Part shown: positions 11,894 through 64,000 of the stretch, piece after piece
How positions within the stretch are numbered: position 1 is the stretch's first letter
How the letters are laid out: every line of letters begins with the position of its first letter
NCBI GenBank assembly: GCA_012295275.1
Contig: CM022666.1
Coordinates: 5,689,558-5,753,557, forward strand
DNA length: 64,000 nt
Origin: Chrysomallon squamiferum
Taxonomy: Eukaryota > Mollusca > Gastropoda > Neomphalida > Peltospiridae
Reading direction: 5' to 3'
Program-made: the position numbers and the translations under genes
Notes under the pieces: model-generated
Databases searched by the model: none
The model's input: the letters and a program-made list of their open reading frames with translations, nothing else
What the model was told of the DNA's origin: nothing

Positions 11894-12382
11894 TTATGGA
11901 CTTCCAGGCAACCCTTTTGCTGCAATGCTTCCCCTCACCTCTTCCATACTGATGGTGCTTTGAGGATCTGTGGCATAACTTTCCATGATTTCTCCAGGAA
12001 GATTGTGATTCTCTGAAGCCTGGGATGAGCCAACTCTCCCTGGTGGTTTCCTTTGACCAGAATTGTTTCCCAGATGTGAAGCATCCTGATCCTGTTGCTT
12101 CTCAAGGCTCTCGTTGTCTTCCTCCGTGCTTGAAATAGGCACAGAGTCTTGACGCTTGCTTGTATTTTCCTCCTGGACACTCGACATCTTTGAGGAAGAA
12201 GCAATGGCTGGGCTGCAGGGAGTGATGTGTGGAGGCTCGTTTTCATTCTTCTCTTCTTTGATGTGTGCAATGGTGTTGGAGCTCTTTGAGCGAATGGAGG
12301 TGGAAGCCTGAGCTGGTTCTTCGTGGTCCATTGGTTCACTGTGTTTTCCCTCCAGCCAGTACGTTTTCATCAGACCTTTCTT
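11894..12382 (-). CDS. NIT-GC: NIT-GC exon 8: end of cyclase domain and Ser/Glu-rich C-tail
   Basis: The exon starts after a TGTGTAG acceptor with KKGLMKTYWLEGK, the conserved end of the cyclase domain (KGKG.M.TYWL.G). About 150 further residues are rich in Ser, Glu, Gln and Pro with no globular signature: a disordered cytoplasmic tail with many potential phosphorylation sites. It ends in a stop at 11894-11896. The last residues (LPGSP) do not make a classical PDZ ligand. A second long ORF at 11935-12339 is a frame-shifted shadow. Confidence 0.9.
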   Translation of the reverse strand, partial: KKGLMKTYWLEGKHSEPMDHEEPAQASTSIRSKSSNTIAHIKEEKNENEPPHITPCSPAIASSSKMSSVQEENTSKRQDSVPISSTEEDNESLEKQQDQDASHLGNNSGQRKPPGRVGSSQASENHNLPGEIMESYATDPQSTISMEEVRGSIAAKGLPGSP

Positions 12383-13126
12383 CTACACAGACAAAAGTGA
12401 ATGAGTGAACATTTTGTTCAAAGTATAGCTTTAACATTTGTAACATTTCAAAATAACCACAGCCTAAACACACACATATCATCCAGCTAATTATATGTTG
12501 TCTAGTGTTCAGTTTTTATGCTAATTATGGAATATAAGCATTTTTGAAAATGACAGATGATAGAAGGACATTTGCACAGTCTAAACACACACACATCATC
12601 CAGCTAACTATGTTTTGTCTGGTGACCAGTTTTTGCTAATTATAAAATACAAGTATTTTTGAAAATGACAGATAACAGAAGGAAGCAGGCATCTTTTTCT
12701 GCAAAATCATCTTCTTTCACTCAGAGATGTAAAAGAAAAAGAAGAACAAACCCACAGGAAATCATTCTTTCAGGAAAAAATTAGCTAAACTTTATTCTTA
12801 GCAAAGATGAATTAATAATAATAATAATAATCTTAATAATAATGATGATGATGATGATAATGCTGTCTGTCTCTATCTGAGATTAAATGTACAAAATGTG
12901 GTAAAAGACTGAGATATAGTTAAATAATAAATTTAACAGATCTATAAATGTGTTGAAAGACTGAATCTAGCAATTAATAATAAACTCTAGAGTATGGATA
13001 TAAAACTGCACAAAGACAAGGCCTTACCTTTACTTGGATTTCTCCACGTTCTGCCATGATGAATATTCTGTGCAGTTTCATTGATTTGTGTGTCCTTGAA
13101 CTTAGATGAATTTTACCCCCTATGTA

Positions 13127-13159
<33 letters not shown>

Positions 13160-13610
13160 GATACAGTAATGAAGATAGTAATAAAGAATCAGTTTATATT
13201 ACTTTGCTTTATTTTGCTTAAGTTTATTATCATTTATTTATTTATTTATTCGCTTAGAATATTAAATCCTTCTTAACAGTTGTCAGAGAAAAAACGAAAA
13301 ACAACGTTTGTCCCAGATAAAAATCATAAATTATTATATAATTACTAATTACTAAAATACACACAAGTTTCTCACCATGTCCATTACTCTTCATCATGGC
13401 TGCCACGGTTACAGACTGTCCAAAAATAGAATATCTAGGCAGATTGATTCCTACGAAACCACCCATACACGATCCTAGAGACATAAACAAAAACTGACCA
13501 ATCAGAATTGTTTTCAGCAGAAGTGTATATAATGTCAACCAATAAATGATTTAGATTTAAAACCATTCAAGAAATAATTAAATAAAAAAAAAATAATAAT
13601 AATAATAATG

Positions 13611-13687
<77 letters not shown>

Positions 13688-13905
13688 CTCATATTTTCAA
13701 GAGTTGTTATTCAACAATGATGTTTTAAATTCTGCTCGTATTAACAAAGTGAAACACTAGCCTGTATTGATACCAATCTTCACCTCGACATGCTTGTCAC
13801 CGATGGTAAATAAAGACTGTCTTTTAGCGAGATCCAAAAAGTCTAGAGCAAGACAACCTATCTCCATAGAATGTCTGTTATCATTTCGTACCGGTACGCC
13901 TGTAA

Positions 13906-13965
<60 letters not shown>

Positions 13966-14620
13966 TAATAATAATAGTAATAATAATAATAAATAAAAAT
14001 AATAATCTTAATAATGATATTAATAATACCATCAACAACAACAACAGCAACACTAATAACTATAACAATAATCTTATTGCTGCTATGTTTATTACTATTA
14101 CTACTACTGATGATGACAACGACTGTAACAAACCTGATGCCACCATATACGAGTCATTAATTGTCTCAACCTTATACACGTCATACTGGACGACTTTTTC
14201 GTCAAAAGCCGTGTACATCGTGTTCAGCAAATTCACGATTTCTTCCGGAGTGTACAAATCTGTCACTCGGGTAAATCCGACAATTTCCGAAAACATGATC
14301 GTGGTAAATTTGAAGTACTCGGCATCGATGATTTCGTTCTTTTTCAGTTTGTCCGCCGCTACTCTGGGAACCATTTCGTACAAGAGGCTGTCAGTTTTTT
14401 TCATTTCTCTGTGCAGTTCTTTGGTTCTGGTGACCAGAGCCAGGGTGTACATCTGTATGTCTGAAGTGAGGGCTTGCACAAAGTAGATGACAAGAGGACA
14501 CATGAGAAAGATGATGAAAAGGAAAATGCCGTTGATGGAAAGGTTACTGAAAGAAGAAACGAAAAGGTAAACAAAAGAATGGAATGTTGGTTGGATTTGT
14601 AAATTAGTGATGTAATGATG

Positions 14621-14710
<90 letters not shown>

Positions 14711-16893
14711 GTTAATAATTCAGTATCCCAGAATGAAGTGGAGAATAGTGAAAAGTGGAGGAAAATTGTAAAAGCTGAAGTTAAGAAATCACTCAACTCT
14801 AACTACCAGTCAACATTCATTTTTTAAACAGACAAACCAATCAACAATCAGGTTTTAAATCAGACAGATTCAAATCAACCATGAATAATAATCAAAACCA
14901 CTCAGCCAACCAAAAAAGCCAAAAATTAACCAATCAACCAACACAAGCTTTTAACACACTGATCGTCCTTCTGGACAAGCATTTTGTAAGATAAACATAA
15001 TCACACCTGTTCTCTTCATCAATGACAGTTTCGACCTCGTCGTTAATGATGATGGCCAGATCCTGCTGGATGACCAAAAGCGTGTCCAGATAAAGTGTCA
15101 TGTTGTCAAACCACCACTGACTTTTGATAACCGAAGGTTCAGTATCCACGGAGTGCTGGATCTTGAATCGGAAGTTTTCGATGATTTTCGTCAGATTTGT
15201 TCCGCTTTTCAGCATGCCTTTCTGAAAGATGGAGTCGATCTCTTTCGAGTAAAGGACCGCCGAGCGATAGTTCGACTTGAATATGTTGACGTTTCTGTTG
15301 TAGTTTTCGTAGATCGACTTCGTGGGGAATCCTCCGCGGACAAAGAACACGACGCCGAGAGCGCGTTCGATTCCGATCTGCTCCATGCCCGTGACGATCT
15401 TCAGGTAAGAGACGAGAATTTTCCACATGGACGCTTTGTTGGACTGCGTTATCGCGTCGTAGAGCCACTCGACAAACGGTTCTATGAGCGAGTTGTAGAA
15501 GGCAATTTCGTCAAAGATGTTGAAGTTGTTCGGATTGAGCAGCTCCCTGTGGCGATTGAGGAACGTGTGGAACTTGGATTTCGAATGGAACGAGGATGAT
15601 ATGACGGTCTTCATTGGCCAGCTGGTCAGCTGGTCGAGCGCCTGGTCAGTGAGGAGGTACTCGTTCCTGAGGAAAGTCTTCGTCTGCGGACCCAGGATGC
15701 TGAGGTAGAGGACAGACATGTCTCGCTCTCGCTGAATTCTGTCGAGAAACTTTCCAATTCCAACGCTGATCTTGACAGCTGTCTGAGTCTGTAGTAAACA
15801 GATGTGAACGATCAGACATGAATGAATGGATGTGAATAATGAAAGAATAAAGAGAGGGATGATGTAAGGATAAATTTGTTGATGACTGCAACAGACGAAT
15901 GAATGTGGAAAATGAAGTATTGATGAATTTAGAAGAATAAGCTTAATGTGTATATAGATGAATGATTTGATAAGAATTAATGAATATGAAAAAATGAACA
16001 TACGTATGAATGTGAATGAATGAATCTGTATGAATAAATACAATTAAATTAACATACATAAATGAATATGAATATATAAATATAGATGTATATATATATT
16101 CATATTCATTTATGTATGTTAATTTTACATGTTAATACATACATACAAACGAATACGATACGAATGAACTAACATATGTTAACTAATACGAATAAATGAA
16201 CATGTGAATGAATGGTATATAGAAAAAAAACAAAAATCATTAATATGTAATGCTATATATTGGTTTATTTCCAATGTCGATGGTACATCAGAAGAAAGCT
16301 TTTAAATTTCGCTGCATGCTATTTTAGGTAAATGAATACATTTTACCTGTTCCATTCTTGTTTTCACTTGAAGACTTTCAAAAAGTCCATACACTGTGAA
16401 ACTCGACAAAGCCAGGATTGGCAACAGAATCAAGACGAGAATTTTGAAAATCTGCAACCGCTTCCCTGTGTCCGTCAGCACGTCATTACTACACCATATT
16501 CCTGAACAAGAAGAGAAAGGTCACTATAGTGTTTCATTTCGTAATGTATATATATATGTACGTATATATATTTTTGACTATGCGTGTGTATGTGTGTATG
16601 TGTTTACGTATGTAAGTATCTATGTACGTATGTATGAGAATATATGTGTGTACCTACATATGTATGTACAGATGTATGTATTTATGTATGAATGTATGTA
16701 TGTGTATTCCTATGATTTAATAATGTGATCAGTTTTACAGAAATTTTTGTATATAAAATTTTCCGAGCGTCTGGCGTCTTTGCATGTCTGAAGTAAGTAC
16801 TGGAATCATACACCCACGAACTGACAACATGGATGCATTGAAAGACAAAAGCTTTACACAAAAATAATTACATAAACTTAATAAATAAATTAA

Positions 16894-16944
<51 letters not shown>

Positions 16945-17193
16945 CATAATAATAAACCAAATACAGCAATAAAAAAACATACGATGCCATTGGTTGGATC
17001 TTTTTGAGTGCATGACGTCAATGATGTCGTTGCTGTCGAGACTGGTGTTTTTGGAAAAACGCAGCCGGTTTCCCGGATTCTGGATCTCATCCATGATGGA
17101 GTGTCGGTGAGCTATTTTGGCAGTTTAGAAGATACGCAATTAGAAACTAGAAATTAATAGGGAGTCAGTCTCCTCTTCGGAATAGATGAATGG
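11894..17193 (-). CDS. NIT-GC: NIT-domain receptor guanylate cyclase, complete, 8 coding exons, 759 residues
   Basis: Reading down the minus strand the coding exons are 17094-16983, 16501-16347, 15788-15007, 14546-14134, 13899-13762, 13474-13376, 13119-13028 and 12382-11894; they total 2280 nt with stop and keep frame throughout. The first exon probably extends to an acceptor at 17194/17195, giving a 99-nt 5' UTR segment. Architecture: cytoplasmic N-terminus (1-52), TM1 (about 53-78), NIT ectodomain (about 90-345), TM2 (about 354-374), signalling helix (about 380-410), class III cyclase domain (about 425-610), low-complexity tail. There is no kinase-homology domain, unlike peptide-receptor cyclases. 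NIT domains bind nitrate/nitrite in bacteria, and animal NIT-GCs have been linked to NO signalling. All introns are GT-AG except one GC-AG. Several catalytic residues are replaced (see the cyclase-domain entry), so activity is uncertain. Confidence 0.93.
12460..12690. repeat. Two-copy tandem duplication in the last NIT-GC intron
   Basis: Two adjacent ~115-bp copies, starting near 12463 and 12577. Both contain TAAACACACACA, CATCCAGCTAA, TTTGTC or TTGTCTAGTG, then TTTTTGAAAATGACAGAT. They differ by scattered substitutions and small gaps, so the duplication is not very recent. It does not include a splice site. Confidence 0.75.
13028..14546 (-). CDS. NIT-GC: NIT-GC exons 4-7: TM2, signalling helix and degenerate cyclase domain
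   Basis: Exon 4 (14546-14134) begins with TM2 (INGIFLFIIFLMCPLVIYFV), then a coiled signalling helix (TRTKELHREMKKTDSLLYEM) and the first half of the cyclase fold. The first metal-binding aspartate is glutamate here (FSEIVGFT, E437); the second metal aspartate D481 and purine-recognition glutamate E477 are kept (KVETINDSYM). Exon 5 (13899-13762) has GVPVRNDNRH; exon 6 (13474-13376) has PRYSIFGQSVTVAAMMKSNG, where family members have [20 protein letters not shown]. The second specificity residue is therefore Ser549, and the catalytic Asn and Arg are Thr556 and Met560. Exon 7 (13119-13028) contains GKIHLSS and ERGEIQVK. The fold is intact but catalysis by a homodimer looks impaired; it might act as a partner subunit. 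The exon 5 donor is GC (CAG|GCTAGT at 13762/13761). Confidence 0.9.
13615..13684. repeat. (CT)35 microsatellite
   Basis: An uninterrupted dinucleotide array in the intron between NIT-GC exons 5 and 6. It reads (GA)n on the gene's sense strand. Confidence 0.95.
14627..14708. repeat. (AG)41 microsatellite
   Basis: A perfect dinucleotide array in the intron between NIT-GC exons 3 and 4, about 80 bp upstream (sense strand) of the exon 4 acceptor. It reads (CT)n on the sense strand and could act as an extended polypyrimidine context. ORFs here encode SLSLSL or RERERE and are not genes. Confidence 0.95.
15007..15788 (-). CDS. NIT-GC: NIT-GC exon 3: nitrate/nitrite-sensing ectodomain
   Basis: A single 782-nt exon (residues 90-349) encodes the whole NIT domain. 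The hallmark helix near its start contains IDRIQRERDMSVLYL-like sequence (here LDRIQRERDMSVLYLSI), equivalent to the Q-R-E-R motif shared by bacterial NIT sensors. The remainder is predicted all-helical, as in the NIT four-helix-bundle fold, including an IGIERALGVVFF segment near the middle that resembles the second conserved helix. Two N-glycosylation sequons are visible (NLT and NMT), fitting an extracellular location. The splice sites are ACTACAG at 15788 and ACAG|GTGTGA at 15007. The plus-strand ORFs at 15153-15599 and 15517-15708 are antisense shadows of this exon. Confidence 0.9.
16046..16125. other. Perfect 33-bp inverted repeat (hairpin) in NIT-GC intron 2
   Basis: The arm at 16046-16078 (starting AAATTAACATACATAAATGA) is exactly complementary to the arm at 16093-16125, separated by a 14-nt loop. 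A perfect 33-bp stem is too long for chance even in AT-rich DNA. It could be a recent palindromic insertion, a cruciform-forming site, or a folded RNA such as a miRNA-like precursor; the sequence alone does not decide. Confidence 0.85.
16347..17094 (-). CDS. NIT-GC: NIT-GC exons 1-2: cytoplasmic N-terminus and TM1
   Basis: Exon 1 (17094-16983) starts MDEIQNPGNRLRF and ends CATC|GTATGT in phase 1. Exon 2 (16501-16347) follows a TTGTTCAG acceptor and ends ACAG|GTAAAA in phase 0. Residues 53-78 (LQIFKILVLILLPILALSSF and following) form an uninterrupted hydrophobic segment preceded by GKR, so the N-terminus is most likely cytoplasmic. There is no cleavable signal peptide, consistent with a two-pass receptor whose sensing loop faces outwards. 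The intron between them carries an (AAT)n array; the intron after exon 2 carries the perfect hairpin at 16046-16125. Confidence 0.9.
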
Positions 17194-17337
17194 CTGCACA
17201 GAAAAAAATAAAAAAATAAAAATTATCTTTTATGGTTCGTTGAAATAGCCAGTTAATAGCTGTCATGCATCTGGATATTTATTAGTAGCTACCAATCTTT
17301 TTTAATCATAACGTAATGCAATTTTAATTTTCTATAT

Positions 17338-17341
<4 letters not shown>

Positions 17342-17422
<81 letters not shown>
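17342..17422. repeat. (CT)40 microsatellite upstream of NIT-GC
   Basis: A long uninterrupted dinucleotide array about 150 bp beyond the likely exon 1 acceptor of the NIT-GC gene, so probably within a 5' UTR intron. Confidence 0.95.
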
Positions 17423-17426
<4 letters not shown>

Positions 17427-17558
17427 ATTTACACAAGCATACAAATATATTTGTATCTGCATATATTATACAGTTTAAATATGTTTATTACTACATTATT
17501 TCTTGGAACGTGTTGGAATTTATATTAAAATGAAGAAGAGAATGGACATAAAATAGCG

Positions 17559-17591
<33 letters not shown>

Positions 17592-17919
17592 AGAAAAATA
17601 AATTCAAAATAACAATTAATTTTAATACGTTAATGTTGAATAAAAATGATAATGTCAGCAAAAATAAATTACCCCAAAACAAGAGAACAAACACTGAAAG
17701 AAAAATAAATAAATAAATAAAACAAATAAAAATGAAATTAAATTAAGATGTAGAAATAATATCCATGATGAAAAAATGAAGATAAGCTACTGACCAAATT
17801 AATTCTTATTTAAACAAAATTCAGAAGAAAATAAATAATGGCAGAATAACATACCACAAAACAGTGAAACTGCCACGATCCAACGACAGTTTAATATGAA
17901 ATTAAAATGTCACTGACTG

Positions 17920-18060
17920 TTCAAAATGGCGTCCAGTTGTGGGGAGATCGTGTATTCAAACGAGGCCGGTTACCATAGATACAACTCACAGTTTTGTTTC
18001 TTTGGTAACGATGTGTTGACTGAGACAGATTTTCTTGTCCTTGCTTTGCCAATGGATACA
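17920..18060 (-). promoter_or_regulatory. Candidate NIT-GC promoter with YY1-like and X-box-like motifs
   Basis: A patch of normal base composition within AT-rich flanks, about 0.75 kb upstream of the first NIT-GC coding exon. It contains CAAAATGGCG near 17922-17931 (YY1-type core) and, on the minus strand at 17982-17969, GTATCTATGGTAAC, which fits the RFX X-box consensus RYYNYYATRRNRAC at 13 of 14 positions. X-boxes mark genes used in ciliated cells. A transcription start here and a noncoding first exon joining the acceptor at 17194 are inference. Confidence 0.4.
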
Positions 18061-18534
18061 GTTTGAATATATTACAATTTTGTTTCTCTACTACAACAGA
18101 TGCATATGTTATTATAATGTTTTTACCCTTAATACAATTTATCTTTTTTTTTTTAATATCAGATATTCCATATTTTATTTATATTGTTAGTATTTTATAG
18201 TATAATAACTAAAGAGTTTTTAAGCCTGATGTATTGTTATTAAATATATTAAAACATATATAATTAATATATGTTTCCCTAAAACAAAATAAATACTGAA
18301 TAGTCTTATGAATATACAAGATGTATTACAACCATTTTATTCTGGATACAACTTTGTAATTTTCAAATGTGACATTATATATATATCAGTTACATTTTAA
18401 AATCATAAAAAATAACAAATGTCTAGCATTTATTAGAAGAAAAAAAAAAATATATATATATATATAAAACTATATTTATTTAACAATATTATGAGGTCTA
18501 TTGCTGAAGTTAACAAATATTTATAAAATCAGAC

Positions 18535-18535
<1 letters not shown>

Positions 18536-18605
<70 letters not shown>
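18536..18605. repeat. (AAT)n microsatellite
   Basis: About 22 copies on the plus strand, followed by a short AAAT array. Confidence 0.95.
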
Positions 18606-18612
<7 letters not shown>

Positions 18613-19205
18613 AATAAATAAATAAATAGACCAATGAACAACCACCAGTAAATATTACTATTACTAGTACTGCTTCTATGCTACTACTACTACTACCATC
18701 GCCATTTTTTATATTATTATTACTATCGGAACCATCATTACATTTATTAAATTGTTGCTACTTATTTTTATTACTGCATTTATTTTAACGTTTATTACTA
18801 CAACCACAGCTACTACTGCTATTTATACTGCTACCGTAACAACTATTATTACTCCTACTGCTACTATTTATATACGACTATTATTATTATTATTATTATG
18901 ATTATTATTATTATTATTATTATTATGATTATTATTAGTCTAACACTAGGCTCTAGAATGTCTGCGTTTCTGAATTGTCAATGGACTTTTCATGTACAGA
19001 CAGAACTGGCAAATCAATGTTGTTCACGACAGCTGGTTTTAATTTACGCACATTACGAAGCGTTCGTGCGTGACGCGGTTACGTAGTATATCAGTTTAGA
19101 GTGTAATATAAGAACGAAATAATTAATAATAGAATAAAGTATAATTTAAGAAAGAAAAGGAAAGAAAGACTAGTTTATTTTGGGATGTTGTTTTCTTTCG
19201 TGTGA

Positions 19206-19240
<35 letters not shown>

Positions 19241-19422
19241 TTAAATGGTCGAAATTAAAATCAGTCATAAAAAGTGATTTTTAATTAACTCAATTTTGGT
19301 CAATCAGTGTACGAGAAAACTGCGAAAAAGCTGTCCAGAAACCATAGCAACCAAATGATCACAAATGAAAAATGATGGAGTAATAATGTCCGGGTTCTCC
19401 TCTACCTATTTAACAACACATG

Positions 19423-19500
<78 letters not shown>
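19423..19500. repeat. (CTA)26 microsatellite followed by (TTA)n
   Basis: A perfect trinucleotide array running into an ATT array to about 19530. ORFs encoding polythreonine or polyvaline across it are artefacts. Confidence 0.95.
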
Positions 19501-20154
19501 TTATTATTATTATTATTGTTATTATTATTATTATATCATTAATTATATAAACTAATTTTATGTTGAAAGTATATCCTTCACAAATGAAATGATACATCGA
19601 CCCTGATTTATTGCAGGTAACTCTAATATAGAGGCTCACTGATCAAAATAAAATGTCTCAGATAGTCACTTGAATACTCTGTGTTACAGGAAAAGATTGT
19701 AAAAATTTAAAAATTGAAATAAAATGTTATGTTCTTGTTAAATAAATGTTCAACTCCGCGTATGAAATTCCTGACTGCTGAATTGTTACAAATTTCAGAA
19801 GTCATGTTACAAAGTAATGTTGAAATAGCATTATAATATTAACATAATTTATTGTTTTTATATATTTTTTTTAATACGGTGATTCGATGCATTTTATTCT
19901 TTGTATCATCCTCTTATATATTCATCTATTTTGAAAATTGATAGCCTGGGCTCGTTTGGTCTATTCTGCATTTAGAAACCTTAAGTAAATATAATTATTC
20001 ATGACATTTATGATCTACATTTACGTGTATATCTGATGGTTTTTTTTTGTTTTGTTTTTTTCTCTCTGTCTTTGTATTTCCTGCTAGATTTTAAAACTCG
20101 GTTTATTGCTGGTTGCTTTTTTGGTTTGTTAGTAGGTTTTTTCCTGTTTATTTC

Positions 20155-20441
20155 ATTCATCTTCCTGCAGCACACCGGAGAAAACATTTTCTACAGGACT
20201 ATAGTGTAATATCGAAATCATTTGGACCTCGCCCTTTACGAACTTGCTCAATCGGAATATTTCGGTGGACGACTTCCGAGCACTTCCGAATTCCCGAAAT
20301 AGGAGTAGCCCCGAACAGACAAGTTTTGAGTAACCTCCCTTTAAACATCCTACTGCAATGGCGGAGAATTTCACTTCCGTAAAGGATTTTGTAACGGGAT
20401 TAAATAAAATCTAGTGTATCTAACTAAGGATATATATCACC
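20155..20441 (+). promoter_or_regulatory. DOCK core promoter / 5' UTR block
   Basis: A GC-richer block directly upstream of the DOCK start codon. It contains repeated ETS-type cores (GACTTCCGAGCACTTCCG near 20269-20287 and CACTTCCGT near 20372-20380) and AATGGCGG (YY1-type, near 20356-20363). This is typical of TATA-less metazoan promoters of broadly expressed genes. The exact start site cannot be placed. An 89-codon ORF (20113-20382) across it is not supported as coding. Confidence 0.5.
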
Positions 20442-63728
<43,287 letters not shown>

Positions 63729-64000
63729 GTATGTCTAGCACTTGATGATGATGATGATGTAATATTCACTGTGGTGATAATTATAAAAATGCATAAAAAT
63801 GGTTTCTTGAGAGTATTAGAAATGTATGACTAGTATTTGATGATGATGATGATGTGATATTTACTGTGGTCATAATTATAAAAATGCTCAGAAATATATG
63901 CTTGGTTTCTGGAGAGTATTAGAAATGTATGACTAGTATTTGATGATGGTGATGATGATGATAATGATGGTGATGATTATGATGATGCTACAAAAACAAT

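Larger units (their letters stand above)
17194..20441. other. Divergent intergenic region between NIT-GC and DOCK
   Basis: Between two head-to-head genes. It contains a poly-A run near 17560-17589, the GC-richer block at 17920-18060 (likely NIT-GC promoter), (AAT)n at about 18536-18605 followed by AAAT repeats, (ATT)n near 18876-18935, a GC-richer patch at 18950-19090, (ACT)26 at 19423-19500, an X-box-like half site near 19342-19351, and the DOCK promoter block at 20155-20441. No further coding sequence is supported. Confidence 0.6.

Noticed and set aside
14401-14827. SLSLSL (minus) and RERERE (plus) ORFs
   Set aside because: Products of the (AG)n microsatellite at 14627-14708.
15153-15599. 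148-codon plus-strand ORF with good composition
   Set aside because: Exact antisense of the NIT-domain exon; coding evidence is on the minus strand.
20113-20382. 89-codon ORF upstream of the DOCK start
   Set aside because: Lies in the promoter/5' UTR block; no similarity and out of context with the zizimin N-terminus.

Overview
The window is animal nuclear DNA: AT-rich, intron-dominated, full of long simple repeats, with genes split into many short exons bounded by GT..AG sites. A lophotrochozoan, most likely a mollusc, is suggested by three things: a receptor guanylate cyclase with a nitrate/nitrite-sensing (NIT) ectodomain, a family known from annelids and placozoans; a fragment near 43.8-43.9 kb resembling a SINE-type repeat I know from mollusc genomes; and the general repeat landscape. 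No rRNA, tRNA, CRISPR array or prokaryotic operon was seen.

Layout. (1) 1-7.1 kb: a TTAA-flanked inverted-repeat element (131-679), an unrecognised 184-codon ORF on the minus strand (1917-2471), then the 5' part of a minus-strand secreted-protein gene (signal-peptide exon 7017-7083, somatomedin-B exon 5278-5394) whose first intron holds an ~0.8 kb inverted-repeat transposon remnant. (2) 7.1-11.7 kb: no host gene recognised; it contains a deleted Tigger/pogo element (8604-9215). (3) 11.9-17.2 kb, minus strand: a complete eight-exon NIT-domain guanylate cyclase of 759 residues (short cytoplasmic N-terminus, TM1, NIT ectodomain, TM2, signalling helix, cyclase domain, Ser/Glu-rich tail). Its cyclase domain has lost several residues normally needed for catalysis. 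(4) 17.2-20.4 kb: divergent intergenic/promoter region. (5) 20.4 kb to the right edge, plus strand: a DOCK-D (zizimin, DOCK9/10/11) Rho-family GEF, 37 exons plus a candidate 15-nt microexon, reaching about residue 1501. N-terminal region, PH domain, DHR-1/C2 domain and the start of the helical scaffold are here; the catalytic DHR-2 must lie beyond position 64000.

The two large genes are head to head, about 3.2 kb apart. The cyclase would act in membrane NO/nitrite-cGMP signalling and the DOCK protein in Cdc42/Rac activation at membranes; nothing in the sequence shows that they work together.

The most unusual aspect is the DOCK gene's intron structure. At least four exon-intron junctions (before the exon at 38099 and after the exons ending at 48057, 58245 and 63728) lie inside tandem repeats, so the splice site itself, sometimes with flanking exon sequence, is copied several times into the intron. 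A fifth array of acceptor-like motifs leads up to the microexon. Other points of interest are a reading-frame inconsistency at exons 34-36, a GC-AG intron in the cyclase, a perfect 33-bp hairpin, four inverted-repeat DNA transposons and a sense-strand bias of (ATT)n arrays that changes direction between the divergent genes.
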